NCBI GenBank assembly: GCA_001642005.1
Contig: LWCA01000368.1
Location: 1-30,220 of the forward strand
From: Intoshia linei
Lineage: Eukaryota; Orthonectida; Rhopaluridae
Reading direction: 5' to 3'
DNA length: 30,220 nt
A program made the position numbers and the translations under genes. The notes beneath the pieces were generated by a model, which was given only the letters and a program-made list of their open reading frames with translations, did not search any database and was not told the DNA's origin. Below are positions 24,501 through 30,220 of the stretch, piece after piece (within the stretch, counting starts at the first letter, position 1; each line of letters opens with the position of its first letter).

Positions 24501-27500
24501 TTATGATAATGCTTATTATTTTAAAAATTTATATTATTACTTAACTTAGTTTATGTTGTACAAAATTCTAGGACGGGTTTGAATTTAAAAAAAGGACAAT
24601 TGTAGTTTTTACCTTGAAAGACTCAATTTTTGAGATTGAAATGTATCTTACATTCATCCGGAAAAAGCTCTAAAATGAAATGAGGAATTTTTAAAATTCT
24701 AAGACTCTTAGTTATTGAAATAAACGATAACAGACAGACATACAAACAAAGGGTTTTATATAAGTTAATATATATCAGCGGTTGGCAAACGTTTTTAGTC
24801 GGCGAACAAAATTGTCTTAAAAAAAATTTAAATGGGCATTATATACATTACATACATACACATATATTATATAATACATTATAATATAATACAAAGTTAA
24901 TATATTTGCGTTATATTACTACATATATACTCATTGTCTATAATTATAAACATAAACAATTAAAAAGTCCCCTCGACATAGCTAGCTACTTTTTGTATGA
25001 AGTGTATAACAGTCAATCTACTCTAGTGATTTTATGCAATAAATTACAAGATTCCAGCATTTCCAATATTTCTGATTTTCCACAAAAAGGTTTTCCAATG
25101 AATAATGCTCTTAAAGGAAAATAATTTAATAAAATTGCATCGTTTTCTGGCTATAACATAAACAATTATATTACAATTAGAAATATCATATTATAAACAC
25201 AAATCAATACTTACTAAGGACGGGTTAACAATTTGATTCAATACAGAGGATAAATTATTAAATATTAATTTCGTTCTAATAATGTTAATCTGTGGTAAAT
25301 TATCGTAAGGAATTACCCACATACCATTAAAATTCTAAAATTTTTAATAAAAATTTAAAATGAATATAAATAAAAGTTATAATTTAGCGATAATAATACC
25401 TGATAATCCTGAAAACTATTTTCATTAATTAAATCAATTTCTTCCATTGTATTGACAGCTTCATTATTATACAAAATTTTAGTTTTTGAAGTAATTTCTT
25501 CATCATTTTCCTCGGTGTTTGATAAATCAATACCATTTATAAACATGCATTTCCAATCATTATACAATTGAATTGGTATTAACTTACTAAATAATTATTT
25601 AATATAATAATTAATCAACGCACTTATCACACAGTATTCTATATTTTGTACATTTTAAGGATAATTCCACCATTTCATCCATTATTTTTTTACAAATTTC
25701 AAAATGTTTATCATATTTCTTTTTTAAACGTTTATTTTTTTCTTCTTTGGCTATGTTTTTTTTGTAATTACTTTGATGTGTAATTTCTATACTTTTCAAT
25801 TCACTTTCAATCTAAATTAAATTATAACAGATAATTTCATTATTGATTTTCGGTGTCTCAAAATCTATCTCTGTCTCAGAAATCGAATTTTTCGCGTTTT
25901 TAAAATAATATAAATTTTCAGTCATATAATATTAATAAACATAATTAATAAAAATTGAGTCCTTCGGAGTCAAAAACCCAAATTACTCTATTTTTTAAAA
26001 ATAAAATGAGTCTTGGAATTTAAATGGAATCGTTAAAACCAAAAAGTCGTCCTCTTCACAGCTAGCTGCTTTTTATACAAAGTACACAACATTCAAGTTA
26101 GTCTTATTATATTAATTTTTAAATTTTGAATTTTGAATTTTAAATATTCGTACACATTTTTTATTGAACGCTTGTCTAAATTCGTATTCATTTTTTGATT
26201 TCATGCGAATTTGTTCATTTCGTCTGTTTTCTTTTATGACATCTTTGATTTTTCTAAGATTTATTAGTTCCACAGCAATTCTTTTTTCCATTATGGATTG
26301 TTTTATTAAATTACTAAAAAGTGCATCTTCCTGCTTCTCCGCCTATGTTTATTATTATATTATTTAAATTAATGGTCCTCAAATAATAAAATACATATCA
26401 AAACATTTAGTGGAAAGTCTGCAAATTAGTGTATAAAAAGATACACTAAAAAAACTTTAGATTGGAATAGTTTGTGAGGCAGATTTGGAATATTATATTC
26501 TAATAAGGCATTATAATATTATCTTTAGCAGTGTCGTGTAAAGACTCTTGCATTCTAATTAAATAAAAACGTAAATTAAAAAATTATTTCATTTAAATTT
26601 AATTTTAAATCATTTTTATGGGTCCATGTATCTAGATTTTGTTTCAGACGGGCGATATCACAGTATGAACATTGTTCATTGACGTATGAATTGTTTAATT
26701 TTTATTTTTAAAATTTTTTCGTAGGTTTATTTTAAAGTTGATTTAAACAGGCCGGGATTGAAATATCGTTAAGTATCGTTAAATAATAAAATAATTAGGA
26801 TATACTATGTCATTAATTTCTTAACATACATTCAACTTAAAATCAATTAAAAAGTCGGCTCTCGGTAAAGCTGGTAGCTGTTTGTACAAAATTAACATTA
26901 AATTAATCTAAAGTTTTAATAATTCCGTGAAATTTCCCAGACACCACCAAAACATCGTTGGTTCACTAAATTTACGATATCTCACTAAAAATATGGAGAG
27001 GCACCATTAGTGGGTCTACCCCACTGTTAGGAATCCTTATCTAGGCCATGCCACTGGCATGGTAAACGGAAATAGTTTATAAAATAACATTTAATGCAGC
27101 GTGAGCTTCCATTTGTTGATACAAAACACATCGACGCCTTTTTTCTCTTTCAATTCGTTCATTTTCCAAAATCAATTTTTTTGATTTGATGGACATGAAA
27201 TATTTATCATTAAATCTAAATATTTTTTAAATTTTTCAAAAATGGATAAATCTTACGACACACTTTCAATTTTTTTTTTTTTATGTTGATCAGTATGTAA
27301 ATTAATTGAAAATGGTGCTATTTTTCTAATTGGTCTAGAAATAATCTCTTCCCTTCTAAATACAAAATATATTATTTTAAAATAAGGTTAAATGAATCAT
27401 AAATAGCCAATGTAAAAATTAAAAAAATCAGAACAAAACTGAATCGATAAAAATATAAAAACTAGCGACCCATTATCACAATTTAGGGATTGAAATTTGA

Positions 27501-29220
27501 TTCTAACAGGAAAGGGTAAGCCGGAATTTCGTTTTAAAAATTGAATTATATTAATGTATGATTTATTATCCATTTACGACTTTTTCATTTTCAAAGATCT
27601 TATTTTTGCGATGAACTATTCTAAAATTACCGATACCATTAAAGTGTAGGATGCACGACATACATTGTACGTGTAATGGATAATAAATAAATAAAATTTA
27701 AATTATTACAGACTAATCATGATTTACGCATCGTCAACATATAAAAAAACTCACTGGTGAATCACCAGTGGTGATACTGCTACATTCCGGAAAATTTTGA
27801 CCGATTTTACCCTTTAATTAGGGTAAAAATTGATTAAAACTCGTGAAAACACTTGGAAAGAAATGTATTAATACATAATATGTAGTAGTGGTTTCCAAAC
27901 CTTGAAACAAATTGACCCCCCCCCCCCTTTCCCAGAAAAAGATTTTGGCCGACCCTTTCCAAAATTGTAATGTAAAACATGTAATGTATAATGTAAAGTA
28001 TCGGTTAATATAAAGTAAAAGGATGGTCAAACTATCGCATACCAAGAATCAGGAATCTATTGTCAATTGAAGAATCGCACCATTTTTTCCCAAAATTTTA
28101 TAAAGAAAGTGTGTTTTTTGATATAATTTTTATGAAAATATAATTATCTCTGAAAATGTACATTTGAATCTAAAAAATCATGAAAAATAACATTATTTTT
28201 TTCTCTAATTTTCGTCGCCCATTTGCGAAAAATAATAAGTCTATAATCTAGGGAGCATTGAGGAAATGTTCCTAAAATTATTCAACTTAAAAATTTCTTA
28301 TTGATATCATTTGATTAAAAAAATGAATCAAATGTTGGATTCCAAATTTTTTTCCATTGCCTAAGTCTGTTGAACCTTGACACGATAATGTATGTCAAAT
28401 AATAAATAATGAAATGAAAAATTACAAAACATGTTCAATATGATTCAATCGTTTATTTTCATTTTCATTCACGTTTTCTTGTATATGAACCTTTTTCTTT
28501 TTAATGCGTTTTTCCATTTCAAATGCCTTTTCAATTTGCATTTTGAATTGTCTATTTGTTTTGTTTTCTCTATTTTTAAACATTTCCTTAACTGCCTTAA
28601 TGTTCACATTAGTTTGTCTTTCTACAGTTTTGTACAATCTCTATTAAATGAATTATATAGATACAGATAGTATTATAAATGAATAAATATATTTACATTT
28701 CTGAAAATTCTACTATTATGCTTGGCCAAATGTAGCTTTGCTCTAGGTATAATGCTTTCCATGTTCATATTTGTTAGTTTAGCTTTTTCCTTATTTGTTA
28801 AAGCAATATATAATTGGTATAAAATTGACGCAATTGTTGGTTTATAACTTTCCATAATCTGCTTTGCAGTGTTTGCATTAAATTCTATTTGTAGTAATGT
28901 CATTACTGGTTCCAAACGAATAAAATTATTCAATTTTGCATTATTTGTACTAAATTTTAAGAAATTAACATTAAATTTACTATACCTATTTACAAATACA
29001 TGTACTAATAATAATTTACCATTTATCTACAAATAAACCAAAATCATCCTGCAAATCATGTTTGTTTAATATTTGACCAAATAAATATCCATTATTAAAT
29101 AAATTTCCCAAATTTTTATCGTCTAAGAATTTATTAGTTTATTCTTAAATTTATTTACTTACTTAATGTCTCCTTTATTTCAATTACATCGTCAATCCAG
29201 TTACACAAAATTGTCGTCAT
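2922..29220 (-). CDS. SPEF2: SPEF2 (KPL2/CPC1-type) axonemal central-pair protein, 39 exons
   Basis: SPEF2 is a large protein of the C1b projection of the axonemal central pair, needed for sperm-tail assembly and ciliary beating; the Chlamydomonas counterpart is CPC1. I rebuilt the gene from conserved exons joined at GT-AG sites with matching phase, giving about 1781 aa (human about 1822). Landmarks are MTTILCNWIDD at the start, LNNFIRLEP, EKRRR, KLIPIQLYNDWK, the P-loop GKPFCGKS, WIVDGYPLTINQ, NRYLLQM, INWRTFF, VELWFT and LLYFA, ending in DLNQYLQTDSPSTRPD. The C-terminal exons (2922-3541) look like a separate small gene with ATG at 3549. They align with the vertebrate SPEF2 C-terminus, and exon 35 joins them in phase through an acceptor at 3542-3543. 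Exon 21 lacks one base and breaks the frame (see its entry). Introns run from 29 to 2230 nt. Exon coordinates are in the block entries below. Confidence 0.93.
3781..7203 (-). CDS. SPEF2: SPEF2 exons 31-35: EF-hand-like region
   Basis: Exons are 7096-7203, 6900-7028, 6407-6589, 4346-4528 and 3781-3878 (about residues 1417-1650). Exon 32 has DGYFPIKSFIKNLKELC and TNIFPLIW (vertebrate KGIIGNKAFTDILIDLV, TNNFPSNW). Exon 33 has SHINWRTFFISL followed by an EF-hand-like IDQRNLGYISRQQYE (vertebrate VDKEQLGTITFEQYM) that lacks a full set of calcium ligands. Exon 34 starts VELWFT; exon 35 starts LLYFASSPNTQQGFLRALAV. Exon 35 also reads on to an in-frame TGA at 3750-3752, but the GTACTT donor after 3781 joins exon 36 in phase. 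Confidence 0.9.
3879..4345. other. SPEF2 intron 34, no recognised content
   Basis: AT-rich sequence with normal GT and AG ends. I see no coding region or repeat end in it. Confidence 0.5.
5343..5462. mobile_element. 120-bp hAT-type miniature element
   Basis: It starts CAGGGGTTATCAAC and ends GTTTAGAACCCCTG, inverted ends of about 14 bp with two mismatches. The flanking 8-bp words GTATAGAT (5335-5342) and GTATACAT (5463-5470) match at 7 of 8 positions, as expected for an 8-bp hAT target duplication. It is far too short for a transposase. A second hAT-like end (CAGTAGTTCTCAACC) begins at 5471, immediately after the right duplication. Confidence 0.8.
5985..6275 (-). repeat. Dispersed repeat family 1, reverse copy
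   Basis: The minus strand reads TTTGACCATGAAGGCGTCAC followed by TGTGTTAACAGGATATAACT, matching the copies at 15870-16380 and 23533-23800. It is the only copy here in this orientation. The family type is unknown; no coding or inverted ends are seen. Confidence 0.75.
7204..8356. other. SPEF2 intron 30 (1153 nt) with a coiled-coil coding relic
   Basis: Most of this intron, on the same strand as SPEF2, is a decayed coding stretch listed separately. None of its frames belongs to SPEF2, and exons 30 and 31 join without it. Confidence 0.6.
7440..7993 (-). pseudogene. Frameshifted coiled-coil protein fragment in SPEF2 intron 30
   Basis: Three successive minus-strand frames each encode Lys/Glu/Asn-rich, heptad-like sequence and together make about 180 codons. 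The first contains NEKEKEIDKLKTKIYEK and MKEISDKLLNVTEKLTKS; the second NKISKLEENLKKCQ and NDQLKVKLNVLEK; the third KLSEKNVEYNKLKNN and KEIQSQLLSN, ending at a stop near 7440. The shifts fall in or near A runs (about 7780-7800 and 7643). There is no room for introns between segments. It looks like a relic of a coiled-coil gene, or an exon damaged by homopolymer errors. I do not recognise the parent protein. Confidence 0.6.
8357..11261 (-). CDS. SPEF2: SPEF2 exons 24-30: conserved middle region and Lys/Ser-rich linkers
   Basis: Exons are 10929-11261, 10610-10794, 10397-10571, 9873-10086, 9007-9096, 8499-8637 and 8357-8456. Exon 24, the longest at 333 nt, has CRLEELQDKLWTLSD, NTWLYDRIGFVTNIF and ILTDYYRNV, matching vertebrate LRDRLWDICD, ESWLQDTLGM and LLQDYYWGM. 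Exon 26 begins IPLIPRNQNISI (vertebrate IPLVPRISISL). Exons 25-27 are Ser/Lys/Asn-rich, as in other SPEF2 linkers. Exons 28-30 give NSFKQLCEVV, MEDWISNRYLLQMKTIDNV and LKQDNFLIDT, matching the vertebrate EKWLGERYLNEMASIEKL and LSQEDFFING. All phases agree. Confidence 0.92.
9374..9835. mobile_element. hAT-type non-autonomous element (462 bp) in intron 27
   Basis: The ends are CAGTGGTTCCCC and GAGAACCACTG, the usual hAT terminal motif. Flanking 8-bp words CTATACAT (9366-9373) and CTATATAT (9836-9843) match at 7 of 8. The interior resembles, in reverse orientation, the element at 14229-14819. No transposase frame is seen. Confidence 0.8.
11295..11912. mobile_element. hAT-type non-autonomous element (618 bp) in intron 23
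   Basis: Inverted ends CAGAGCCGTCTTAAG and CTTAAAACGGCTCTG differ at one position. Flanking 8-bp words AATGCAAT (11287-11294) and AATTCAAT (11913-11920) match at 7 of 8. The 3' part carries GGCCCTGGGCTACAGCCC and an internal tandem duplication of about 45 bp (11770-11862). It lies about 33 nt upstream of the exon 24 acceptor, close to where a branch point is expected. No transposase frame. Confidence 0.82.
12808..13214. mobile_element. 407-bp element with perfect 23-bp inverted ends and TA duplication (pogo/Tigger-like MITE)
   Basis: The first 23 bases (12808-12830, CAGTCAAAATCTC...) are exactly reverse-complemented at 13192-13214, and TA flanks both sides (12806-12807 and 13215-13216). CAGT termini with TA target duplication fit the pogo/Tigger branch of Tc1/mariner. 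The word TTCGTTAAAT is repeated several times near both ends, probably subterminal transposase-binding repeats. No coding capacity. Perfect ends suggest recent movement. Confidence 0.9.
13492..19587 (-). CDS. SPEF2: SPEF2 exons 17-23: end of the kinase-like region, acidic linker, helical region
   Basis: Exons are 19491-19587, 18668-18815, 17220-17376, 15415-15548, 15327-15385, 13609-13736 and 13492-13558 (about residues 741-1004, numbered with one base restored in exon 21). Exon 18 (NYFENSWPKLEQYI) matches vertebrate GFLDNWPLLEQWF. Exon 19 is a Glu/Asn-rich acidic linker. Exon 20 has KGPAPGDLDWSFV (vertebrate KPGSEEWVYV). Exons 22-23 give NHINDTMNNYANSMK, LREEN, NYIFNIR and DLLAEWQR, matching NSYINTIKTVLRHLRED, YLYEIR and DFVAQWQ. 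Intron 20 is only 29 nt. Confidence 0.88.
14066..14166. repeat. Foldback hairpin in intron 21
   Basis: The arm at 14066-14107 (ending TTTTTTC) is imperfectly reverse-complemented at 14119-14166 around a loop of about 11 nt, with shared words such as ATAATCATCGATTTT and AAAATCAATGATTAT. It may be a foldback MITE or a processed-hairpin source; no target duplication was recognised. Confidence 0.65.
14229..14819. mobile_element. hAT-type element (about 591 bp) in intron 21
   Basis: The ends CAGCGGTTCCCAA and TTGGGAAACGCTG form an inverted pair with one mismatch. Much of the interior matches the 9374-9835 element in the opposite orientation. The flanking octamers do not match, so the duplication has decayed or an end is misplaced. 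No transposase frame. Confidence 0.7.
14884..15251. mobile_element. hAT-type MITE (368 bp) with a perfect 8-bp target duplication
   Basis: It starts CAGTGATTCTTAACC and ends GGTTAAGAAACACTG (15-bp inverted ends, one mismatch). GTCTAATG occurs on both sides (14876-14883 and 15252-15259) without a mismatch. It sits 65 bp from the hAT element to its left and about 75 nt inside the donor of SPEF2 exon 21. No coding capacity. Confidence 0.9.
15327..15385 (-). CDS. SPEF2: SPEF2 exon 21 with an apparent 1-base deletion
   Basis: The flanking exons 20 and 22 end and begin in phase 0, so this exon should be a multiple of three, but it is 59 nt. The first codons read Y-Y-K in frame. After the AAA run the coding-like frame, with SDAYLTNNLLSDSEIW, is displaced by one base. 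That segment ends in a Trp that aligns with the Trp of vertebrate VPYWELIENSY and runs straight into exon 22. One extra A in the AAA run would restore the frame. It may be an assembly error, an allele-specific frameshift, or a mis-modelled exon. Confidence 0.65.
15700..15880. repeat. Dispersed repeat family 3, copy 1
   Basis: It shares CTACTATTCACTA, CCTTTAAAA and a hAT-like AGTGATTCCCAAA, followed by GTAAAGAATTTTAAAAA, with 17695-17900. This looks like two diverged copies of one hAT-derived insertion. Confidence 0.6.
15870..16380 (+). repeat. Dispersed repeat family 1, two tandem copies (period about 222-226 bp)
   Basis: The unit runs from TTTGTATTTATATCAA through GACCGTGAAGTCGTCACTTA to TGTTAACAGGATACAACTGT. 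It occurs twice, with matching points at 15889 and 16115 and at 16029 and 16251. The conserved 3' half is nearly identical between the units, while the A/T-run middle differs. After the second copy the sequence continues with GAAATTCTAGGGCTG, as in the 23.5-kb copy. Confidence 0.8.
17377..18667. other. SPEF2 intron 18 (1291 nt)
   Basis: It contains repeat family 3 copy 2 (17695-17900), a perfect small hairpin CTCGAC-AAAAA-GTCGAG near 17460, and an imperfect palindrome with GGTTACCCA and TGGGTACC near 17570-17607 around a CA-repeat. I see nothing coding. Confidence 0.5.
17695..17900. repeat. Dispersed repeat family 3, copy 2
   Basis: This is the counterpart of 15700-15880, including AGTGGTTCCCAAAC and GTAAACAATTTTAAAAA. 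It ends in three tandem copies of a 12-14 bp CAATTTTAAAAA unit. Confidence 0.6.
18816..20073. other. SPEF2 introns 17 and 16 around exon 17
   Basis: Apart from exon 17 (19491-19587), this AT-rich stretch shows no gene, repeat end or RNA that I recognise. Confidence 0.5.
20074..25586 (-). CDS. SPEF2: SPEF2 exons 9-16: P-loop and adenylate-kinase-like core
   Basis: Exons are 25400-25586, 25215-25334, 25048-25150, 22860-22933, 22376-22442, 22180-22277, 20513-20622 and 20074-20303 (residues 411-741). Exon 11 holds a Walker A motif, GKPFCGKS (about residues 532-539), matching vertebrate GKTLSGKT. Exon 12 continues with IIRVDELIEEM (vertebrate ILSIDTLVQEA). Exon 15 has NLKKGKQVDENIINELI, and exon 16 has WIVDGYPLTINQFKYLEK, the adenylate-kinase DGFPRT-type motif. 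As in vertebrate SPEF2 (DGFPMT), the substrate-binding Arg after the Pro is absent, so nucleotide binding is more likely than catalysis. Exons 13-14 are poorly conserved Ser/Lys-rich linker, supported mainly by phase and splice sites. Confidence 0.9.
20623..22179. other. SPEF2 intron 14 (1557 nt)
   Basis: The left part (20623-21280) shows nothing recognisable. The right part is occupied by a probable hAT-type element (21285-22032). Confidence 0.5.
21285..22032. mobile_element. Probable hAT-type element (about 748 bp)
   Basis: The left end reads AAGTGGTTCCCAAA and the right end TTTGGGAACCACTG, an inverted pair close to the hAT terminal consensus. The left CAGTGG has decayed and the flanking octamers do not match. 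The interior has no transposase frame but includes a more GC-rich stretch (21750-21790). Confidence 0.65.
22443..22859. other. SPEF2 intron 12, no recognised content
   Basis: AT-rich intron sequence; no coding, repeat end or RNA seen. Confidence 0.5.
23533..23800 (+). repeat. Dispersed repeat family 1, copy in intron 11
   Basis: It shares TATTTATATCAACTGGAATA, GACCCTGAAGTCATCACTTA and GTTAACAGGATACAACTGTA with the 15.9-16.4 kb copies, in the same orientation, and continues through TTCTAGGGCTGTTTTCATTA. Confidence 0.78.
24203..24262 (-). pseudogene. Fragment of elongation factor Tu (probably mitochondrial), 20 codons
   Basis: The minus strand encodes VAATDGTKPQTREHLLLAKQ. This matches the EF-Tu switch-II/helix segment VVAATDGxMPQTREHLLLAKQ, with Lys in place of Met. 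It is followed at once by GTATTT, where EF-Tu continues with Val, so the end may be an old exon-intron border. Upstream, similarity stops within two codons and a degenerate family 1 repeat begins about 14-20 bp away. There is no start, no stop and no other EF-Tu segment in the window. It lies in SPEF2 intron 11 on the SPEF2 strand. The preserved residues suggest a recent capture rather than ancient decay. Confidence 0.75.
24282..24480 (+). repeat. Dispersed repeat family 1, degenerate copy
   Basis: It begins TCAGAATAAT, has GGACCGTTAATTATTT and AATATTAAAGTGC as in the other copies, and a corrupted version of the GACCGTGAAGTCGTCAC core. The 5' part of the unit is missing exactly where the EF-Tu fragment lies. 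Confidence 0.6.
24960..25045 (+). repeat. Dispersed repeat family 2, copy 1
   Basis: AAAAAGTCCCCTCG, then AGCTAGCTAC and TTTGTATGAAGTGTATAAC. Related copies lie at 26037-26110, 26850-26915 and 29541-29620, all in plus orientation. This one ends at the donor of SPEF2 exon 11. Confidence 0.65.
25624..28640 (-). CDS. SPEF2: SPEF2 exons 4-8: charged helical region
   Basis: Exons are 28426-28640, 27257-27355, 27089-27215, 26154-26342 and 25624-25811, covering residues 139-411. The protein is rich in Lys, Glu and Arg and predicted helical. Exon 6 (NDKYFMSIKSKKL, then REKRRRC) and exon 7 (RIAVELINLRK) align with vertebrate YIKKIQKRL, REKRRRRL and RIAVQLMHVRH. Exon 8 carries YDKHFEICKKIMDEMVELS, matching YEKHYSVCAEILDQIVDLS. 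Between exons 4 and 5 the protein is some tens of residues shorter than in vertebrates, so an exon could be missing from intron 4 (27356-28425), although exons 4 and 5 already join in phase. Exon 6 uses a weak donor (GTTATT). Confidence 0.88.
26037..26110 (+). repeat. Dispersed repeat family 2, copy 2
   Basis: AAAAAGTCGTCCTC, AGCTAGCTGC and ATACAAAGTACACAAC, in SPEF2 intron 7 about 44 bp from the exon 7 donor. Confidence 0.65.
26343..27088. other. SPEF2 intron 6 (746 nt)
   Basis: It contains a diverged family 2 copy (26850-26915) and, at 27005-27062, two short hairpins (GTGGG-TCTAC-CCCAC type and CCATGCC-ACT-GGCATGG). No coding content. Confidence 0.5.
26850..26915 (+). repeat. Dispersed repeat family 2, copy 3
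   Basis: AAAAGTCGGCTCTCGG, AGCTGGTAGCTG and TTTGTACAAA: the same layout as the other three copies but more diverged. Confidence 0.55.
27356..28425. other. SPEF2 intron 4 (1070 nt)
   Basis: It holds a perfect 9-bp inverted repeat with a 1-nt loop (CACTGGTGA / TCACCAGTG, 27752-27770), a hAT-like end (AGTGGTTTCCAAACC, near 27886) and a run of 12 Cs (about 27916-27927) that stands out in AT-rich DNA. Vertebrate SPEF2 has extra helical sequence at this point, but I find no exon for it here. Confidence 0.5.
28697..29220 (-). CDS. SPEF2: SPEF2 exons 1-3: start codon and CH-like domain
   Basis: Exons are 29163-29220, 29020-29122 and 28697-28949, joined by introns of 40 and 70 nt. They encode residues 1-138. 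The ATG at 29218-29220 opens MTTILCNWIDDVIEIKETL, matching the vertebrate start MSEILCQWL. GYLFGQILNKHDLQDDF and AKLNNFIRLEPVM follow, the typical SPEF2 calponin-homology-like fold. LLYQLYIAL in vertebrates corresponds to ILYQLYIALTNKEKA here. The block ends in phase 0 after RIFRN. This region is thought to mediate microtubule or partner binding; that is family knowledge, not visible here. Confidence 0.92.
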
Positions 29221-30220
29221 TTTTGAAAAATTAGTGTTTATTGTAGCTTGGAAATTATGTTGATATTTTTAATACACCGTTTCTAAATACCTAAATACCT
29301 GTTTGTTCATAGACTATAATAAATAGTGTAATATTTTCAATTTTAACGTTGATACAAATAAAAAGCTAACATATATGTATTACTTACTATGCAATGACCA
29401 CTACGAAATGACTTTCAAAAAATAGGCGTTTTGTTTATAGATTTTATAGTCAAAGTTAGGGTTGGTGATTTATCTTACAATTTCAGTTAATTACAATTAG
29501 AATTTTAACTGTAAAATTTCATTTATTTTTTGGGTAAAATTAAAAAAGTTTGCGCTCTGCAGAGCTAGCTATTATTTGTACAAAGTACATAACAATGAAG
29601 CTAGTAAATATAAATGTAAATATAAAATCAGGAAATGTACAAAAACTGTCATTTTAATTTTTTAAATATTGGCTTTTATTATACAATCCTTACTTATATA
29701 TAAAATACTGTATTTTAGTTTAGTTAAAAATGTATATCTGTCTATTTATTTATTTGTCTGTTTGTTCCAGTTTATTTCAGAAAATAAGAGGAATCTAGTT
29801 TTAAAATCCCTTATTTCTTCTACAGTTTTTCGAGAATAATGTTTTATTGGAAATTTTATTTTCAGAAGATGAGTCTTTTAAGGTCAAAAAACGCAATTAT
29901 CTTTTTTTAAAAATTCAAACAATTCTTATAATTATAAAACACACACAATCTTATAAAAATTTTAAAATTATCAACATTATGACAAATTTCAATATCAAAA
30001 TCTTATATCTTCACAGTCAAATTACCATTTTTTGTAAAAATAAAAAAAGTCCTACTGTCTTTTCTCGATTACAAAAAGTCTTCGTATATTCGAGAGTAGA
30101 AGGAAAAATGCTTATAATCAAAAACAAGCAGAATTTTAAACAGACCTGGAAAAATATAAAAAATATACTAAAAGTTTTTTTCTAATTAGTATAAACTTAT
30201 AAATTAGACATTCTATTGTA
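29221..30220. other. SPEF2 upstream flank
   Basis: This 1 kb should include the SPEF2 5' UTR and promoter, but no TATA box or other site can be chosen with confidence in such AT-rich DNA. An 8-bp tandem duplication (AAATACCT twice, near 29285-29300) and a family 2 repeat (29541-29620) are visible. The longest open frame (29847-30185) has no ATG start and lies in repeat-like sequence. Confidence 0.5.
29541..29620 (+). repeat. Dispersed repeat family 2, copy 4
   Basis: AAAAAAGTTTGCGCTC, AGCTAGCTAT and TTTGTACAAAGTACATAAC: the copy closest to a likely consensus. Confidence 0.65.

Larger units (their letters stand above)
22934..25047. other. SPEF2 intron 11 (2114 nt), mosaic of repeats plus an EF-Tu fragment
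   Basis: In plus-strand order it holds a copy of dispersed family 1 (23533-23800), an elongation factor Tu fragment (24203-24262, minus), a degenerate second family 1 copy starting near 24282, a hAT-like end CAGCGGTTGGCAAAC (24775 region) and a family 2 repeat (24960-25045) that reaches the exon 11 donor. Confidence 0.6.

Noticed and set aside
27752-27770. Perfect 9-bp palindrome with 1-nt centre, similar in sequence to CACCAGT...ATCACTGGTG near 6818-6840
   Set aside because: Too short and isolated to call an element or regulatory site.
28431-28670. 79-codon plus-strand frame opposite SPEF2 exon 4
   Set aside because: It is the Phe/Leu/Ile-rich antisense shadow of a Lys/Asn/Glu-rich coding exon.
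29279-29312. 18-bp word GTTTCTAAATACCTGTTT shared (with an 8-bp duplication) by the SPEF2 upstream region and the EF-Tu fragment border
   Set aside because: Short, AT-rich and seen only twice; chance or a minor repeat cannot be separated.
29847-30185. 112-codon plus-strand open frame upstream of SPEF2
   Set aside because: It opens with TTG, has low-complexity Lys/Ile/Asn composition, lies in repeat-like sequence and shows no family motif.

Overview
The window is nuclear DNA from an animal, most likely an invertebrate. It is very AT-rich, and its genes are split by canonical GT-AG introns, many only 29-45 nt long. I cannot name the lineage. The main gene encodes a sperm-tail/motile-cilium central-pair protein, so the organism makes motile axonemes. 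DNA transposon remnants (hAT-like, pogo/Tigger-like) and other dispersed repeats fill the long introns.

Layout. Bases 1-706 are non-coding apart from a tRNA-like sequence (339-413, minus) and a short perfect hairpin (190-230). The main exon of mitochondrial ribosomal protein S12 (uS12m) runs plus-strand at 707-1098. Facing it tail to tail, with 21 bp between the stop codons, is a complete RBBP4/Caf1-55-type histone-binding WD40 gene (1120-2741, minus, 10 exons, 417 aa). Its nine introns are only 35-59 nt.

From 29220 down to 2922 on the minus strand lies one gene: a near full-length SPEF2 (KPL2/CPC1-type) orthologue, rebuilt here as 39 exons and about 1781 aa. Exon order is CH-like domain (exons 1-3), charged helical region (4-8), adenylate-kinase-like region with a P-loop (9-18), low-complexity linkers, a conserved central helical region (20-24), EF-hand-like region (31-35) and conserved C-terminus (36-39). 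Reading frame and splice phase agree across every junction except in exon 21, which lacks one base. The SPEF2 stop codon is only 180 bp from the RBBP4 start codon on the same strand.

The introns hold most of the other structure: several non-autonomous hAT-type elements, some with 8-bp target duplications; a 407-bp element with perfect 23-bp inverted ends and TA duplication; two dispersed repeat families; a foldback hairpin; a frameshifted coiled-coil coding relic in intron 30; and a 20-codon fragment of (probably mitochondrial) elongation factor Tu in intron 11. The last 1 kb (29221-30220) is upstream of SPEF2 and shows only repeats. The three genes have separate roles (mitochondrial translation, chromatin, axoneme); nothing in the sequence links them functionally.

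All identifications come from reading translated exons and comparing them with remembered family sequences; no database search was run.
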